Source: Enhydrobacter aerosaccus
Lineage (GTDB): Bacteria > Pseudomonadota > Alphaproteobacteria > Reyranellales > Reyranellaceae
NCBI GenBank assembly: GCA_903915535.1
Contig: CAIWTJ010000121.1
Location: 1 to 49,934, forward strand
Direction: 5' to 3'
DNA: 49,934 bases
Made by a program: the position numbers and the translations under genes. The notes under the pieces were generated by a model, which had not been told where the DNA came from, did no database searches, and was given only the letters and a program-made list of their open reading frames with translations. Below, one piece after another: positions 7,518 through 15,330 of the stretch (its first letter is position 1; each line of letters starts with the position of its first letter).

Positions 7518-9178
7518 CTTGAATCCTTCGTCTTGCCGCCGATCAGCGCTTCGGGATGGCGGCCGAGATAGTCGGTGAGAGCACGAATGGAGCGCGCCGC
7601 CTGGTCGATCTGCCGGATCGCTTCGGCGAGGCTCTGGTCCTGGTTGGCGCCGGCACCGCCCAGCACGCCGGTCGCGGCGGTCGCGGCGCCGCCCACCTGG
7701 TCGACCGATTTGTTGAGGCGCGCGATCAGCGGGCCGATCGTCTTGTCGATCTGCCGCAGGGTGCCGTCGAGATGGGTCAGGCTGTCCTTCAGTTCGGGCG
7801 AGCCTGTGAAATCGTCGATGTGGGCCGTCAGCCCGTCGATGTGCGCGCCGATGGACGCGAAGGGGATCTGGTTCACCTTCCCCAGGATGTCGTTGGCCTG
7901 ACTCAGGAGCTGATCGGCATCGCTGGCCGACACAGCGCTCGGGATGCGTGGAAACTTGCCTTGGAGGCCCAGGGTCCCGCCGCGCGCCTCGGAGTCCGGC
8001 CCGATCGCGATGGTGCGGCTGCCGATCAGCGGAGGGCTTTGCGCCAGCCGCGCCCGGAAGCCCTGCGCCACCAGCCGGTTGATCACTTCATCGGACGCCT
8101 TCCGCCAGGCGTCCGCCTCCTTCGCCTCCGAACGGTCGACATTGAGCTCGGCCGGATAGATCACGATCGTCGCCAGAGTAGAGGGCACGTCGTCGTCGGG
8201 CAGGACGAGCTTCACGTCGCGCACCTCGCCGACCTTGACGCCGAGCAACGTGACCTTCGCACCGTCGGCGAGGTCGCCTGCCGAGCCCTTGAACGCGATC
8301 TCATAGCTGATCGGCGGACCGAGATCGCCCTGCACCGCGGCCGCCTGGCTGGCGAACAGGGTGAACGTCGAGTCCGGCGGACTGCGGGTCGCGTCGCGCG
8401 CTGCATCGGGAAGGTCGAATTGTACGAGGCCTTGCAGCACGTTGGGGGAGAGATTCGCCTGCAATCCGCCGTCGCCCAAAGTCAGCGCGAACGGACTGCC
8501 GGTCCAGAATTGCGCGCCCTTGCGCACGAACTCGTCGTAGGGGGCGTTGATGAAGACCTCGAGCTGAAAGGAATTCATCGCCAGCAACTTGGTGTTGGTG
8601 ATTTTTCCGATCTCCTGGCCGCGATAGAGGATCGACGAGCCTTTCTGTGCGGACCCCAGGATCGGCGTCCTCAGGAAATACCGCGTGCCCTTTGTGCCGG
8701 GCGTGATCGCCGGCGGCTCCTGCAGGCCGATGAAGTGCGTTGTCGGCGTGCCGCCTGTTTGCGGCGCCATGCCGATCGACAGTCCCGCCACCGCGGCGCG
8801 TAGCGACGAGAGGTCGGAAAAGCTGGGCTTCGCGCCGATCAGCCAGAACTGGGTGGCCGTGTTCAACGCCGCGCTCTCGTGCGGATCGAGGCGCAGCGTC
8901 ACGTCGACATGCAGCCCGTCTTCCGCGACGCGCACGTGCGTCACATGCCCCGCCTGCACGCCCTGCACGATCACCTTGGTGTCGCCTGGCGTCACGCCCG
9001 GCGCCGACTCGAAGGTGACGACGACGTCGATGCCGCGTTCGGTGATGGCGCTGAGGCCCAGCCATCCGACGACGAGCAGTGCCGCCAGCGGCACCGCCCA
9101 GATGAGGCCGGGCCAGCGGCGATGGATGTTGCGCGCCTTGGGCAGGCCGGAGGTGCTGGCTTCCTTGGGATCGGTCAC
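7514..9178 (-). CDS. pqiB: PqiB-like MCE (MlaD-domain) protein
   Basis: The 554-residue protein has one N-terminal transmembrane helix (LIWAVPLAALLVVGWLGLSAI) followed by three MCE/MlaD domains, beginning near VVVTFESAPGVTPGD, KGTRYFLRTPILGSAQKGSSILYRGQEIG and ISYEIAFKGSAGDLADGAKVTLLGVKVGEV. A long helical C-terminal region follows (LLSQANDILGKVNQ onward). PqiB forms a periplasm-spanning tube for lipid transfer between membranes. GTG 9178 is preferred: it overlaps the pqiA stop as GTGA and has AGGAG eight bases upstream. An ATG at 9202 would add eight residues. Confidence 0.92.
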   Translation of the reverse strand: MTDPKEASTSGLPKARNIHRRWPGLIWAVPLAALLVVGWLGLSAITERGIDVVVTFESAPGVTPGDTKVIVQGVQAGHVTHVRVAEDGLHVDVTLRLDPHESAALNTATQFWLIGAKPSFSDLSSLRAAVAGLSIGMAPQTGGTPTTHFIGLQEPPAITPGTKGTRYFLRTPILGSAQKGSSILYRGQEIGKITNTKLLAMNSFQLEVFINAPYDEFVRKGAQFWTGSPFALTLGDGGLQANLSPNVLQGLVQFDLPDAARDATRSPPDSTFTLFASQAAAVQGDLGPPISYEIAFKGSAGDLADGAKVTLLGVKVGEVRDVKLVLPDDDVPSTLATIVIYPAELNVDRSEAKEADAWRKASDEVINRLVAQGFRARLAQSPPLIGSRTIAIGPDSEARGGTLGLQGKFPRIPSAVSASDADQLLSQANDILGKVNQIPFASIGAHIDGLTAHIDDFTGSPELKDSLTHLDGTLRQIDKTIGPLIARLNKSVDQVGGAATAATGVLGGAGANQDQSLAEAIRQIDQAARSIRALTDYLGRHPEALIGGKTKDSR

Positions 9179-10401
9179 GGCCTGCTCCTGGGGGCATCCC
9201 ACATCAAGCGGGGGTCAAAGGTCTTGGCACTGAAAATCGTGAGAATGACGACCGTGGTGAACGGCAATGCCGCCGGTCCCGCGCCCCCGTGAATCAGTGC
9301 GTTGTAGTTCAGCACCGGCGCGAGACAGCCGATGACGAACGGATCGACCATCGACCAGCGGCCGATCTCCTCGACGATGCGGTAGACCTGCGTCTTGGCG
9401 ACGAGCTGGCGGCGCGAGCGCATCAGCACCGACAGCGCGCACCATCCCAGGCCGATGAGCTTGAGCACGGGAATGACGAAGCTGGCGACGAACACAAGCA
9501 GCGCGAGGCCGTAGAAATTGGCATCCGCCAGGTCGATGACGCCGCCCAGAACGGTGTAGCTGGTCGGGCGATAGTGGATCGGCAGCGTCGCGATCGGATA
9601 GAGATTGGCTGGAATGTAGAGCAGCAGCGCGGCCACGGTCAGCGCGAAAGTGATGGGAATGCTCTCGACCTGGCGATGCCGCAGGATCGCGGCGCAACGC
9701 GGGCAGGGCGTATCCACTTCCGTCGCTTCGACGAGCAGATCGCATTCGAGGCAGGCGACCGCATCGAGCGGATCTGCCGGCGCATTGTCGGGTGCGATGG
9801 CCTCCCACACTTCCGCCTTGTCGAGGACCGCGCGCGTGAGCAGCGACAACACACCGGCGCAGATGAGAAAGATCGCACCGTTGCCGAGATGAACCGAGAT
9901 CACATCCTGGATGCGCACATAGGTGACGGCCAGCGCCAGCAGGAAGACATCGATCATCGCCCAGGTCTCGAGACGATTGGCCCAGCGGAAAGCGCGTCCC
10001 AGCCAGGGGCTCCGCCGCCCGAGATAAATATGACCGAGCACAAGGGTCAGCAGCGCGAAACGTACGATCGGAAAGACCACGACGAACAGGAAGATCGCCA
10101 GCGCCAGCCATGGCCAGCCGCCCTCCAGGATCGCGCCCGCGGTCGACGAGAGATAGCTGTGACGCGACACGCCGAGAGCTTCGGTTCTCAGGAAGATCTC
10201 GACGTTGGCCGGCACCAGCAGCAACAGCGTGGCGGACGCGCAGCAAAGGGCGGCCACCAGGCTTTGCCCATAGCGTCGTTCCAGCGGTGTGCTGCAGGTC
10301 ACGCAGTACAGCGTGTCGCCGAAGGCGAGCGGCGACAGTTCCTGCCGCGTCCCGCAGTTCGGACAGCCTATGACCGCCGTCGTTGCGGCAGCGGTGGTCA
10401 T
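9175..10401 (-). CDS. pqiA: PqiA-like integral membrane protein
   Basis: The 408-residue protein is a duplicated PqiA fold: two zinc-ribbon-like CxxC pairs, each followed by about four transmembrane helices. The first ribbon is C13/C16 with C33/C36; the second is CLEC...CPRC around residues 205-225. PqiA partners PqiB in envelope lipid transport and is induced by redox stress in E. coli. It is first in the pqiABC operon. A minus-strand hairpin with a short T-tract lies about 70 bases upstream of the start. Confidence 0.92.
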   Translation of the reverse strand: MTTAAATTAVIGCPNCGTRQELSPLAFGDTLYCVTCSTPLERRYGQSLVAALCCASATLLLLVPANVEIFLRTEALGVSRHSYLSSTAGAILEGGWPWLALAIFLFVVVFPIVRFALLTLVLGHIYLGRRSPWLGRAFRWANRLETWAMIDVFLLALAVTYVRIQDVISVHLGNGAIFLICAGVLSLLTRAVLDKAEVWEAIAPDNAPADPLDAVACLECDLLVEATEVDTPCPRCAAILRHRQVESIPITFALTVAALLLYIPANLYPIATLPIHYRPTSYTVLGGVIDLADANFYGLALLVFVASFVIPVLKLIGLGWCALSVLMRSRRQLVAKTQVYRIVEEIGRWSMVDPFVIGCLAPVLNYNALIHGGAGPAALPFTTVVILTIFSAKTFDPRLMWDAPRSRP

Positions 10402-10464
10402 TTGCGAACGGGTTCGAGCCAGCTCGGGCTCATGGGTGCTCCAGGGACGACATCGTCTCGTACG

Positions 10465-10494
10465 AAAACAGCCCGCCGGATTTAAGGCGGGCTG
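10465..10494 (-). terminator. Terminator-like hairpin in the pqiA leader region
   Basis: Minus strand: CAGCCCGCC-TTAAATCC-GGCGGGCTG followed by TTTT, a 9-bp perfect stem with a short U-tract. It lies between pqiA and the divergent binding-protein gene, reading toward pqiA. It could end a short RNA or act as an attenuator if pqiA transcription begins above it. Confidence 0.45.
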
Positions 10495-10615
10495 CGCGAA
10501 CCCAGCTAACGCCTGTTCCCCTCCGGAGTTCCCTGCTCTCGCGTCGGCTTACAGCCGGTTCGCACACATATTGCGAGAACAGTTGACGCTCCGGGAGTCA
10601 CCTGTTCGGATCGCC

Positions 10616-10631
10616 TCGCACGCATCTTGCA
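10616..10631 (+). promoter_or_regulatory. Sigma-54-like promoter of the first tandem binding-protein gene
   Basis: TCGCACGCATCTTGCA resembles the -24/-12 consensus TGGCACG-N4-TTGC. The GC of -12 is present and the spacing is correct, but one G of the -24 GG is replaced by C. The core GCACGCATCTTGCA is repeated exactly upstream of the second tandem gene. It lies 52 bases before the ATG. Confidence 0.4.
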
Positions 10632-10683
10632 GCATAGTGGGAGCGTCACAGGGACGACTTCGACGACTGAAAGGAGGCATCCG

Positions 10684-12474
10684 ATGGACGAACGGGATGT
10701 GCGCGGTCTGATCGACCGTGTCAGGAGAGGGGCGCTTTCACGGCGTTCGTTCGTTCGGCGGCTCGCGGCGGTGGGGCTGACGGCACCGATGGCCACGCAG
10801 TTGCTGGCGCTCTCGGGGGTGGCGATGGCCCAGTCGCGGCCGGTCTACAAGCCGACCAAGCGGGGCGGCGGCGGCCTGCTGAAAGTCCTGTGGTGGCAGG
10901 GTCCCACCCTGCTCAATCCGCACTTCGCGACCGGGACCAAGGACCAGGACGGCAGCCGCGTCTTCTACGAGCCGCTGGCCTCATGGGATCGTGACGGCAA
11001 TCTGCAGCCGGTGCTGGCGGCCTCCATCCCGGGCCGAGAGGACGGAACGCTCGCAGCCGACGGGAAGTCCGTGATCTGGAAGCTGAAGCAGGGCGCCACC
11101 TGGCACGACGGCAAACCCGTCACCGCCGACGATCTCGTCTTCACTTGGCAATACGCCCGCGATCCGGCAACGGCGGCGGTGACCAGCGGTTCCTACAAGG
11201 ATGTCACCGTCGAGAAGATCGACGACTACTCCGTTGCCGTGAAGTTCCCGCAGCCGACGCCGTTCTGGGCTGACACCTTCGTCGGCTGGGCGGGCTGTAT
11301 CATCCCGAAGCACCTGTTCGGCGACTATATCGGTGCCAAGTCGCGCGATGCGCCGACCAACCTCAAGCCGGTCGGCACCGGGCCGTACAAGTTCAAGGAG
11401 TTCAAGCCGGGCGATCTCGTCACTGGCGAGATCAACATGAACTACCATATGCCGAACCGGCCGCATTTCGACGCCATCGAGATGAAGGGCGGCGGCGATG
11501 CGGTGTCCGCGGCACGCGCGGTGCTGCAGACCGGCGAGTACCACTTCGCCTGGAACATGCAGGTCGAGGACGAGATCCTCGTGCGCCTCGAGAAAGGCGG
11601 CAAGGGCCGCGTCGTAATCACGCCCGGCGGCGGCATCGAGCACATGCAGCTCAACACCACCGATCCGTGGACCGAAGTGGACGGCGAACGCTCGAGCCTC
11701 AAGACGAAGCATCCGACCCTTTCCGATCCTGCAGTGCGCCAGGCGCTGAAGCTGCTGATCGACAAGGACTCGATCGAGAAGCACATCTACGGCCGCATCG
11801 GAATCGCCACGCCCAACTACATCAACAATCCGGAGAAGTTCCGCTCGAAGACGACGAAATCCGAATTCAACATCGACAAGGCCAATGCCCTGCTGGACAA
11901 GGCCGGATGGGCGAGAGGCGCCGACGGCGTGCGCGCCAAGGACGGCAAGAAACTCAAGTTCGTCTATCAGACCTCGATCAACCAGCCGCGCCAGAAGACG
12001 CAGGCGATCGTGAAGCAGGCCTGTCAAAAGGCCGGCATCGAGATCGAGGTGAAGGCGGTGACGGCGTCGGTGTTCTTCTCGTCGGACGTCGCCAATCCGG
12101 ACACCTATCCGAAGTTCTATGCCGACCTTCAGGAATACAGCAACGGCATGAATGCGCCCGACCCCGAGGTCTTCCTGCGCCAGTTCTGTTCGTGGGAGGC
12201 GTCGCAAAAAGAGAACAAGTGGCAGGGCCGCAACATCACGCGCTGGCAGAACGCCGAATACGATGCGGCGCACAAGTCGGCCCAGGTCGAGCTCGATCCG
12301 ATCAAGCGCGCGGCGATGTTGATCAAGTGCAACGAACTGGTGGTGAACGACCCGGTCGTCATTCCCCTCGTGATGCGTCCCGGCGCCGTCGCCATGAACA
12401 ACAGCCTGGTCGCCGAGATGAGCGGCTGGGACAACAACACCTGGGATCTCGCCAACTGGTTCAAGGAGGGCTGA
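10684..12474 (+). CDS. Oligopeptide-type ABC transporter substrate-binding protein, Tat-exported (copy 1)
   Basis: The 596-residue protein belongs to the SBP family 5 (DppA/OppA-like) receptors. It opens with a helical segment and a twin-arginine signal, SRRSFVRR (R20, R21) then a hydrophobic stretch ending GVAMAQ. YEPLASWDRDGNLQPVLAASIP and WKLKQGATWHDGKPVTADDLVFTW are family hallmarks. The ligand is unknown; peptides or related cations are typical. ATG 10684 has AAAGGAGG nine bases upstream. No permease or ATPase gene is nearby. The next gene is a near-identical paralogue of the same length. Confidence 0.92.
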   Translation: MDERDVRGLIDRVRRGALSRRSFVRRLAAVGLTAPMATQLLALSGVAMAQSRPVYKPTKRGGGGLLKVLWWQGPTLLNPHFATGTKDQDGSRVFYEPLASWDRDGNLQPVLAASIPGREDGTLAADGKSVIWKLKQGATWHDGKPVTADDLVFTWQYARDPATAAVTSGSYKDVTVEKIDDYSVAVKFPQPTPFWADTFVGWAGCIIPKHLFGDYIGAKSRDAPTNLKPVGTGPYKFKEFKPGDLVTGEINMNYHMPNRPHFDAIEMKGGGDAVSAARAVLQTGEYHFAWNMQVEDEILVRLEKGGKGRVVITPGGGIEHMQLNTTDPWTEVDGERSSLKTKHPTLSDPAVRQALKLLIDKDSIEKHIYGRIGIATPNYINNPEKFRSKTTKSEFNIDKANALLDKAGWARGADGVRAKDGKKLKFVYQTSINQPRQKTQAIVKQACQKAGIEIEVKAVTASVFFSSDVANPDTYPKFYADLQEYSNGMNAPDPEVFLRQFCSWEASQKENKWQGRNITRWQNAEYDAAHKSAQVELDPIKRAAMLIKCNELVVNDPVVIPLVMRPGAVAMNNSLVAEMSGWDNNTWDLANWFKEG

Positions 12475-12498
12475 TCGCGAGAGGAGCACGCTGCGGGT

Positions 12499-12514
12499 TT
12501 GCACGCATCTTGCA
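12499..12514 (+). promoter_or_regulatory. Sigma-54-like promoter of the second tandem binding-protein gene
   Basis: TTGCACGCATCTTGCA shares the 14-base core GCACGCATCTTGCA with the site before copy 1. The -12 TTGC and spacing fit RpoN, but the -24 GG reads TG. It sits in the 79-base gap between the two paralogues, 39 bases before the ATG, so copy 2 may have its own start site. Confidence 0.4.
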
Positions 12515-12553
12515 AAGACCGGTGCCGAGGACTTGCTCGGAGAGGGGATTGCG

Positions 12554-14344
12554 ATGAATGAAGGTGATATTCGCGGTTTGATCGATCACGTGAAGTCCGG
12601 GGGCCTGTCTCGGCGCGGTTTCGTGAAGCGGATGGTGGCGGTCGGTCTGACGGCGCCGATGGCGACGCAGATCCTGATGGCTTCGGGCGTAGCGATGGCG
12701 CAATCGACGCCGGTCTACAAGCCGACCAAGCGCGGCGGCGGCGGTCTGCTCAAGATGCTGTGGTGGCAGGGCCCGACGCTCCTCAATCCGCACTTCGCGA
12801 CGGGCACCAAGGACCAGGACGCCTCCCGCCTGTTCTACGAGCCGCTCGCGGCCTGGGACAACAACGGCAATCTGCGGCCGGTGCTCGCGGCCTCGATTCC
12901 CGGCCGCGAAGACGGCACCTTGGCGGCCGACGGCAAGTCCGTGACCTGGAAGCTGAAGCAGGGCGTGAAGTGGCACGACGGCAAGCCGTTCACGGCCGAC
13001 GACGTCGTCTTCACCTGGGAGTACGCGAAGAACCCCGCGACCGCGGCCACGACGATCGGCTCCTTCAAGGATGTCACCGCCGAGAAGATCGACGACTACA
13101 CGGTGAAAGTGAGCTTCGCGCAGCCGACACCGTTCTGGGCCGACGCCTTTGTGTCCTACGCGGGCATGATCATTCCCAAACACGTGTTCGGCCCCTACAC
13201 CGGCGACAAGTCGCGCGAGGCACCCGCCAACCTGTCGCCGATCGGCACCGCTGCCTACAAATTCAAGGAGTTCAAGCCGGGCGATCTCGTGTCGGGCGTG
13301 ATAAATCCCGACTACCACATGCCCAACCGGCCCTACTTCGATGCGGTCGAAATGAAGGGCGGCGGCGATGCCGTCTCCGCTGCGCGCGCGGTACTGCAGA
13401 CCGGCGAATACGACTTCGGCTGGAACCTGCAGGTCGAGGACGAAATCCTCCTCCGTCTCGAGAAGGGCGGCAAGGGCAAGGTCGTGATCACGCCCGGCGG
13501 CGCGATCGAGCACATCCAGATCAACTTCACCGATCCGTGGACCGAGGTCGACGGCGAGCGTGCCAGCATCAAGACCAAGCACCCGACCCTGTCCGATCCG
13601 GCGGTGCGCGAGGCCCTGTCGATGCTGGTCGACAAGGATTCGGTGCAGAAATTCATCTACGGCCGCACCGGCCAGGCGACGGCGAACTTCATCAACAATC
13701 CGGAAAGGTTCCGCTCGAAGGCCAACAAGTACGAGTACAACATCGACAAGGCCAATGCGCTGCTCGACAAGGCCGGCTGGAAAAAGGGCGCCGACGGCAT
13801 TCGCGAGAAGGACGGCAAGAAGCTGAAGTTCGTCTACCAGACCTCGATCAATCAGCCGCGCCAGAAGACCCAGGCGATCGTCAAGCAGTCGTGCCAGAAG
13901 GCCGGCATCGACATCGAGGTGAAGGCCGTCGTGGCGTCGGTGTTCTTCTCCTCGGACGTCGCCAACGCCGACACCTATCCGCACTTCTATTCGGACCTGC
14001 AGATGTACAACAACGGCATGGCGCAGCCCGACTCCGAAGTCTTCCTGCGTCAGTTCCTGTCCTCGGAAGTCTCGCAAAAGGCGAACAAGTGGCAGGGCCG
14101 CAACATCACGCGCTGGCAGAACGAAGAGTACGACGCCACGCACAAGGCGGCACAAACCGAGCTCGATCCGGTCAAACGCGCCGCGCTTCTGATCAAGTGC
14201 AACGACATGGCGATCCAGAACTTCGTGGTGATCCCTGTCGTGGCCCGGCCCACCACCACCGGCATCAACAACAAGATGACCGTCGAGCTGACAGGCTGGG
14301 ACAACAACACCTGGGACATCCAGAACTGGTTCAAGGAGGGGTGA
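12554..14344 (+). CDS. Oligopeptide-type ABC transporter substrate-binding protein, Tat-exported (copy 2)
   Basis: The protein is again exactly 596 residues and colinear with copy 1 throughout, including PTKRGGGGLLK, LLNPHFATGTKDQD, WHDGKPFTADDVVFTW, EMKGGGDAVSAARAVLQTGEY and the C-terminal WDNNTWDxxNWFKEG. The Tat signal is SRRGFVKR near residues 19-26. Differences cluster in surface-type substitutions, consistent with an old tandem duplication with possible ligand divergence. ATG 12554 follows GAGAGGGG. The M14-family gene 44 bases downstream may be in the same transcript and process an imported amide or peptide. Confidence 0.92.
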   Translation: MNEGDIRGLIDHVKSGGLSRRGFVKRMVAVGLTAPMATQILMASGVAMAQSTPVYKPTKRGGGGLLKMLWWQGPTLLNPHFATGTKDQDASRLFYEPLAAWDNNGNLRPVLAASIPGREDGTLAADGKSVTWKLKQGVKWHDGKPFTADDVVFTWEYAKNPATAATTIGSFKDVTAEKIDDYTVKVSFAQPTPFWADAFVSYAGMIIPKHVFGPYTGDKSREAPANLSPIGTAAYKFKEFKPGDLVSGVINPDYHMPNRPYFDAVEMKGGGDAVSAARAVLQTGEYDFGWNLQVEDEILLRLEKGGKGKVVITPGGAIEHIQINFTDPWTEVDGERASIKTKHPTLSDPAVREALSMLVDKDSVQKFIYGRTGQATANFINNPERFRSKANKYEYNIDKANALLDKAGWKKGADGIREKDGKKLKFVYQTSINQPRQKTQAIVKQSCQKAGIDIEVKAVVASVFFSSDVANADTYPHFYSDLQMYNNGMAQPDSEVFLRQFLSSEVSQKANKWQGRNITRWQNEEYDATHKAAQTELDPVKRAALLIKCNDMAIQNFVVIPVVARPTTTGINNKMTVELTGWDNNTWDIQNWFKEG

Positions 14345-14388
14345 TTGCGGCCTCGACCTTCGCTATAGGGAAGGGAACTGGAGGCCGC

Positions 14389-15330
14389 ATGTCAGACAAT
14401 CCGCCGATCGAGTACGCCTTCCCGGAATTGCGCAAATGGGAAAAGGGCGCCGCGCCCTACATCCATGTGCGCGAGAGCGGCAAGCCCGGACCCGTGGTGA
14501 TGGTGACGGCGCTGACCCACGGAAACGAGGTGTCGGGCGCGATCGTGGTCGATGCGTTGCTCGAGCGCGGGCTGAAGCCGCGCACCGGCGCGCTCATCCT
14601 GTCGTTCGGCAACATCGAGGCCTATCACTCGTTCGATCCGCGCACGCCCTTCAAGTCGCGCATGGTCGACGAGGATTTCAACCGCGTGTGGGGTCGTCTC
14701 GACCAGCCGGCCAACACTGTCGAGACGAAGCGCGCGCTCGTCCTGAAGCCGTTCGTCGAGCGCGCCGACCTGATGCTCGACCTGCATTCCATGCACGACG
14801 ACGGCGTGCCGCTAATGCTGTCGGGGCCTCTCGACAAGGGCGCGGTGCTCGCGAAGAAGCTCGGCGCGCCGGTCGACATCATTCGCGACGCGGGCCATGC
14901 CGCCGGCATGCGCATGCGCGACTACGGCGGCTTCGGCGATCCCAAGAGCCCCAAGAACGCGCTGCTGATCGAGACGGGCCAGCACTGGCGGGCCTCGTCG
15001 GTGGTCGTGGCCAAGGATGTGGCGGCGCGCTTCCTCGAGGCGAGCGGTATCGTCGAGGCGAGTGACCTGCCGTCCGACTGGAAGCAGAAGCCGCCGCCCC
15101 AACAGCGGGTCGTCGAAGTAACGCACGCCATCGCCACCAAGCGCGGCAACTTCGTGCCCGCGCGTCACTTCGAGGGCCAGGAAATCGTGGCCAAGGCCGG
15201 CACGGTGCTGGGCCACGACGACGGCGAGCCGGTGACGACGCCCTACGACAATTGCGTACTGGTGATGCCCTCGTCGAACCGGCCGCTCCGGGCCGGCGTC
15301 ACCGTGGTGCGCCTGGGACGTTTGATTTAG
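14389..15330 (+). CDS. Succinylglutamate desuccinylase/aspartoacylase-family (M14-like) zinc hydrolase
   Basis: The 313-residue protein has an M14-like zinc site: H44 and E47 in ALTHGNEVSG and H133 in MLDLHSMH. RMVDEDFNRVWG (91-102) stands in place of the DLNR substrate loop. A C-terminal beta domain (FVPARHFEGQEIVAKAGTVLGHDDGEPV) is typical of AstE/aspartoacylase relatives that cleave N-acyl amino acids or amides. ATG 14389 has CTGGAGG nine bases upstream. It follows the tandem peptide receptors, which suggests use of an imported acylated amino compound. Its 3' end overlaps the murJ 3' end by 32 bases. Confidence 0.85.
   Translation: MSDNPPIEYAFPELRKWEKGAAPYIHVRESGKPGPVVMVTALTHGNEVSGAIVVDALLERGLKPRTGALILSFGNIEAYHSFDPRTPFKSRMVDEDFNRVWGRLDQPANTVETKRALVLKPFVERADLMLDLHSMHDDGVPLMLSGPLDKGAVLAKKLGAPVDIIRDAGHAAGMRMRDYGGFGDPKSPKNALLIETGQHWRASSVVVAKDVAARFLEASGIVEASDLPSDWKQKPPPQQRVVEVTHAIATKRGNFVPARHFEGQEIVAKAGTVLGHDDGEPVTTPYDNCVLVMPSSNRPLRAGVTVVRLGRLI

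Noticed and set aside
10560..10585. A minus-strand six-codon peptide (ATG...TAA) upstream of the pqiA hairpin, as an attenuator leader peptide
   Set aside because: It has no control codons linked to any pathway and no good ribosome site; too short to be distinguished from chance.
10981..12504. A 507-codon frame antisense to the first receptor, and a similar one antisense to the second
   Set aside because: They arise from codon-position GC bias. The fact that both paralogues show one reflects shared sequence, not a conserved antisense gene.
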